Of a stretch of 64,000 nt of DNA, positions 60,824 through 64,000 are shown in pieces. The stretch is from NCBI RefSeq assembly GCF_009760915.1, contig NZ_VIDQ01000025.1, positions 21,006 through 85,005 of the forward strand, written 5' to 3'. The translations under genes and the position numbers were made by a program. Source of the DNA: Azohydromonas aeria. Lineage in GTDB: Bacteria > Pseudomonadota > Gammaproteobacteria > Burkholderiales > Burkholderiaceae_C. Numbering within the stretch: the stretch's first letter is position 1; every line of letters starts with the position of its first letter. The notes beneath the pieces are model-generated. The model searched no databases. It had not been told where the DNA came from and worked only from the letters and a program-made list of their open reading frames with translations.

Positions 60824-62860
60824 TCAGCGCTCGGGCACCAACAAACTCCACGGTTGGCGCCGGATGCGCCGGCGCAGCGCCGCCGCCAGGTGCGCGCGCT
60901 CCTTGAGGTGCAGCCCGCGCGCGCGCAGCGCCAGGCGCAGCGCCAGGTAGAAGCTCACGCCCACGTTGAGCAGCCCCGTGACCGCGATGCCCGCCACGCA
61001 CCACCAGAAGGCCGGCTCGTCCACGACGGCCCAGCCCAGCGCGCCGGCGGCCGCGGCCAGCTGTCCCGTGGACAGCGTGACGTGGCGCACGTCCAGCGGC
61101 AGCGCGAAGAAGCCCGCCAGCGCGGGCGTCAGGCCCAGCATCAGCCCCAGCGAGACGTTGGCCGCCAGCCCGGAGACGTTGGCGCGCGTCCACGCCGCCC
61201 AGCGCCGCGCGCGCGCCGCGCCCAGCCGCGCCACGATGCGCGGGTTCCAGGCGATGGCGCTATCCAGGCGGTTGAAGACGAACCAGTTCTCCACCCAGCC
61301 CGCGATCACCGAGCTGGCGAACAGCAGCACGCCGGTGAAGGCCGCGTACAGCGGCGTCGGGCCCGCCAGCGACAGGCTGTGCAGCACGTAGGTCGCCTGC
61401 TTCGCGTCCACCAGCGGCGCGTCCAGCGCCCACCAGGCCAGCGCCTGCACCGCCAGCACCAGCGGCGCCACCAGCGCCAGGTTGCCCAGGATGCCCGCGG
61501 ACTGCGAGCGGATGAGGTGCACCACCTCGTCGACGAAGCCCTCCTCGTCGTGCTGGCTGCCGCGCAGCCGCGCCGCCAGGGCCGGCGCCGTCATCGCCGG
61601 CTGCTTGGTGGCCACGGTCCAGTGCAGCAGCATGATCAGCACGAAGCTGGCGGCGTAGTTCAGCCCGGCCAGCAGCCCGCCCCAGAACGCCGACAGCCCC
61701 AGCGCGGCGATGGCGAACTTCAGGAACGTGGTGCCCGCCATCACCACGCCGCCGCCGGCGGCGCGGCGGAACATGACCGCGTACTCGGCACGGTCGCGGG
61801 TGATGTAGTGCTCGCCGGCCTCGGCGCTGCGCTCGGTCATCTTGCGCGCGAGCTGCCCGTACTGCGCCGTCAGCAGCGTGCGCACGCCCTCGCGCTCGCG
61901 CAGCCCCCGCACCAGCTGCAGCGTCAGCAGCTGCAGCTCGCGCGCGGGCCCGGGGCTGAGCAGGCAGTCCAGCAGCCGCTCGATGCGCAGCGCGCGCTGG
62001 CGCAGCTGCTCGGTGTCGTAGACGATGTCCACCGACACGCCGAACTCCTCCAGGTGCTCGGCGATGCTGTCGGCGGCGCGCCGGCAGGCGTCGAGCAGCG
62101 CGCGCAGGTAATGCGCCTCCTGCAGCAGCGCCGCGGCGTCGCCGTCGCGCGCGGCGTCGCGCAGCCGCTCGCTGGCGCGCGTGAGCTGGCGAAACGGCTC
62201 GCCGGCCAGCAGCGCCGGGCTCATGCGCCGGCGCAGCGGCGGCGACAGCCCGGCGCCGTGCACCGCGCCCACCAGGAGCGTCACGGCGTCGGCCATGGTG
62301 TCGCGCCAGCGCGGCGCGGACAGCGGCGTGGCGGTGGGGTCCTCGTCCGCCGCGGCATCGGGCGCCCCGTCTTCCTCGCCGCCCGGCGCCATGAGCGCGG
62401 CCAGGCGCTGCAGCGTGTCGGCGTCGATGGCCTCGATCCATTCGGCGTCCGCAGCATCGAACAGCAGCGGGAACAGCTCGGCGAGGTCGGCGGTGTCGGG
62501 CGTGCCGGGCAGCACGCGCTCGCGCAGCCGGCGCAGCAGCTCGCCGGTCAGCGCCACGCGGTGCGGGAAGCCGAAGTCGGCGAACAGCGCCGCGGCATCC
62601 ACCTCGCGCCAGAAGCGCTGCAGCAGCGCGCGCACCGCCGCGCGGTGCGGCGGGTGCTGCTCCAGCACGTTGAGCAGGTGGCGCAGCCGCAGCAGCGCCG
62701 CGGGCGTGGCGCCCTCGGCCGCGCGCTGCGGCGGGTCATGGCGCAGCCACTCCAGCAGGCGGATGAGCCACAGGTGGCGCTCGGCGCGCAGGGCGCGCGG
62801 GTCGGCGGCGTTGAGCAGCGCGGTCAGGTCCCACGCCGAGGCGGATCGGGCGCCGGCCAT
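60824..62860 (-). CDS. Gcr-type 'site-specific recombinase' family membrane protein
   Basis: A 678-residue protein of the family annotated as site-specific recombinase after neisserial Gcr. The N-terminal half is helical and soluble; the C-terminal half (about 370-650) has at least six hydrophobic helices. No tyrosine- or serine-recombinase catalytic motif is visible, so the historical name is doubtful; a membrane role is more likely. Conserved-looking parts: FRRAAGGGVVMAGTTFLKF, WVENWFVFNRLDSAI, NVSLGLMLGLTPALAGFF. It follows apaG on the same strand (30-base gap). Confidence 0.8.
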   Translation of the reverse strand: MAGARSASAWDLTALLNAADPRALRAERHLWLIRLLEWLRHDPPQRAAEGATPAALLRLRHLLNVLEQHPPHRAAVRALLQRFWREVDAAALFADFGFPHRVALTGELLRRLRERVLPGTPDTADLAELFPLLFDAADAEWIEAIDADTLQRLAALMAPGGEEDGAPDAAADEDPTATPLSAPRWRDTMADAVTLLVGAVHGAGLSPPLRRRMSPALLAGEPFRQLTRASERLRDAARDGDAAALLQEAHYLRALLDACRRAADSIAEHLEEFGVSVDIVYDTEQLRQRALRIERLLDCLLSPGPARELQLLTLQLVRGLREREGVRTLLTAQYGQLARKMTERSAEAGEHYITRDRAEYAVMFRRAAGGGVVMAGTTFLKFAIAALGLSAFWGGLLAGLNYAASFVLIMLLHWTVATKQPAMTAPALAARLRGSQHDEEGFVDEVVHLIRSQSAGILGNLALVAPLVLAVQALAWWALDAPLVDAKQATYVLHSLSLAGPTPLYAAFTGVLLFASSVIAGWVENWFVFNRLDSAIAWNPRIVARLGAARARRWAAWTRANVSGLAANVSLGLMLGLTPALAGFFALPLDVRHVTLSTGQLAAAAGALGWAVVDEPAFWWCVAGIAVTGLLNVGVSFYLALRLALRARGLHLKERAHLAAALRRRIRRQPWSLLVPER

Positions 62861-62890
62861 GGGCCTGTCAGCGCGCCGCGGAAGGCGCCG

Positions 62891-63259
62891 TCAATGCAGC
62901 GCGCCCGGATGGGCCAGCATGAACTCCGGTATCTCGGCCTCGAAGGGCCGCGCCTCCTCGGTCATGCAGAAGAAGGTGCCGCGCATGGTGCCCTGCGGCG
63001 TGGGCAGGCTGGTCCAGCTGGTGTACTCGAAGGACTCGCCGGGCTTGAGCACCGGCTGGTGCCCCACCACGGCCAGCCCGCGCACTTCTTCCTCATGCCC
63101 GGTGGCATCGGTGATGAGCCAGCGTCGCGCCACGAGCTGGGCCGTGATGTCGCCGGCGTTGGTGATGGTCACGGTGTACGCCCAGGCGTGCTGGCCGGAC
63201 TGTGACTGCTCGGGCAGGAACTGCACCTTGACGCTGCACTTGAACTGGGGATGGGCCAT
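62891..63259 (-). CDS. apaG: ApaG protein
   Basis: A 122-residue fibronectin-like beta sandwich. Typical text: VKVQFLPEQS, AYTVTITNAGDITAQLVARRWLITDATG, EVRGLAVVGHQPVLKPGESFEYTSWTSLPTPQGTM. ApaG is linked to divalent cation and Ap4A metabolism, but its role is unsettled. The Met at 63259 gives the family start MAHPQFK; eight extra upstream codons in frame are rejected. Confidence 0.95.
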   Translation of the reverse strand: MAHPQFKCSVKVQFLPEQSQSGQHAWAYTVTITNAGDITAQLVARRWLITDATGHEEEVRGLAVVGHQPVLKPGESFEYTSWTSLPTPQGTMRGTFFCMTEEARPFEAEIPEFMLAHPGALH

Positions 63260-63301
63260 GGCGCCGATTCTAGGGACAGCCACGGCCCACCCCCGCGCTG
63301 C

Positions 63302-64000
63302 TCAGGGCTTGGGCGCGGCAATCTCGGCCGCGGCGGTGGCGGCGCTGCGCCCCGCGGCCCCCGCAGCCCCGGCGGCCGGGCCGCCCGGCAGCGGCGCGGC
63401 CACCACCGGCGCGATGGGGGCCGTCGGCGCGCCTGCCGCGGTGAACTCGCCCGCGTCGTACTGCTCGTCGTTGTCGAACTCGCCTTCCCAGCGGTCGCCG
63501 TTGCGCCAGGTCAGCGTGCCGTGGCCGTGCTTGCGCCCGGCCTTGAAGGCGCCGACGTAGACGTCGCCGTTGTTCCAGGCGTAGCGGCCCTGGCCTTCGG
63601 GCAGCCCGGCGACGAAGGGGCCGCTGTAGACGTCGCCCGAGGCGTAGCGCATGCGGCCTTCGCCCTGAGGGCGTCCGGCGAGCAGCGAGCCTTCGTAGAC
63701 GTCGCCGTTGGCCCACGCCAGGCGGCCTTGTACCGGCGAGGCGGCCACGGGCGCAGCCGGGGTCGCGGCCGCGGCCCGCACCGGCGCGGGCAGGGGGAAG
63801 GGCACACGGGCCGTCGCAGCGGCAGGAGCCGCCACAGGTGCAGGCGCCTGCATCGTGGGCGCCGCGCCCGCCGCCCGGGAGGCCGCCGGTGCGGGCAGGG
63901 GGGCTGCGGCCGGCGCCGTGGCGGGCACGGGCAGGGGTGCAGGCACCGACACGGGCACCGGGGCCGTGGCCGGGACGGGCGCCGCAGCCTGTGCGCCCGG
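63302..64000 (-). CDS. MORN-repeat protein, 5' end outside window
   Basis: The frame stays open to the right edge, so the N-terminus is missing. The first ~90 visible residues are Ala/Pro/Val-rich low complexity, then four MORN repeats of about 23 residues: GRLAWANGDVYEGSLLAG, GRMRYASGDVYSGPFVAG, GRYAWNNGDVYVGAFKAG and GTLTWRNGDRWEGEFDND. A second Ala/Gly/Pro-rich tail ends the protein. Such proteins are often membrane- or periplasm-associated scaffolds; function unknown. 42 bases after this gene's stop lies the apaG start. Confidence 0.75.
   Translation of the reverse strand, partial: PGAQAAAPVPATAPVPVSVPAPLPVPATAPAAAPLPAPAASRAAGAAPTMQAPAPVAAPAAATARVPFPLPAPVRAAAATPAAPVAASPVQGRLAWANGDVYEGSLLAGRPQGEGRMRYASGDVYSGPFVAGLPEGQGRYAWNNGDVYVGAFKAGRKHGHGTLTWRNGDRWEGEFDNDEQYDAGEFTAAGAPTAPIAPVVAAPLPGGPAAGAAGAAGRSAATAAAEIAAPKP

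Overview
The window is about 70 % G+C by eye and is packed with genes of a Gram-negative betaproteobacterium. The order atpIBEFHAGDC, then LemA/TPM genes, hemE and priA, together with lipoproteins, TonB-dependent receptors and the style of the proteins, points to Burkholderiales, most likely Comamonadaceae or a close relative. No tRNA, rRNA, CRISPR array, transposase or integrase was seen.

Layout. 1-4000: end of gshB, ABC-F ATPase uup, an unrecognised protein and a GNAT acetyltransferase. 4005-6683: a small sugar-acid cluster (HpaI-type aldolase, aldose epimerase, SMP-30 lactonase). 6664-8862: dsbD on the minus strand, divergent from the complete F1Fo ATP synthase operon (9136-16466). 16595-18529: a radical SAM protein. 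18569-21062: an M15-like protein followed by a low-G+C DUF262/HNH (GmrSD-like) protein, the best candidate for transferred DNA. 21446-24327: SHOCT lipoprotein, DJ-1/PfpI protein, metallophosphatase. 24358-26496: LemA and two TPM-domain genes. 26587-34045: hemE, priA and rep. Between priA and rep lies an unusually long non-coding stretch (30133-31996). 34220-38618: TonB receptor, YfiR protein and GGDEF-EAL protein. 39002-42537: two YceI proteins with a cytochrome b561, then a lipocalin and a BON lipoprotein. 42604-48488: indolepyruvate ferredoxin oxidoreductase, its likely Lrp-type regulator, and a two-component pair. 48496-53825: a Fur-box-flanked Fe(III) ABC transporter with an MFS gene. 53845-58451 (minus): TonB receptor, YfiR protein and hybrid histidine kinase. 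58646-64000: mltA, an exosortase-associated acyltransferase, a Gcr-type membrane protein, apaG and a MORN-repeat protein cut by the window end.

Two things stand out. First, the priA-rep intergenic region holds four copies of a composite repeat. Each begins with CAAGCACTTG. A TTGTCCACA DnaA-box-like 9-mer starts exactly 39 bases later, preceded by a second box 12 bases upstream. In three copies an inverted box starts exactly 54 bases from the unit start. A fifth box pair sits just upstream of the priA start codon. This looks like a DnaA-binding or replication-control locus beside two replication-restart helicase genes. Second, the window carries two versions of one signalling cassette: TonB receptor, periplasmic YfiR, and an inner-membrane CHASE8-type sensor. 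One ends in GGDEF-EAL (c-di-GMP), the other in HisKA-HATPase-REC (phosphorelay), so the same input module appears to be wired to two outputs.

All gene calls rest on reading the translations; no database search was run. Start codons were moved from the longest frame where a ribosome-binding site, signal peptide or family length argued for it.
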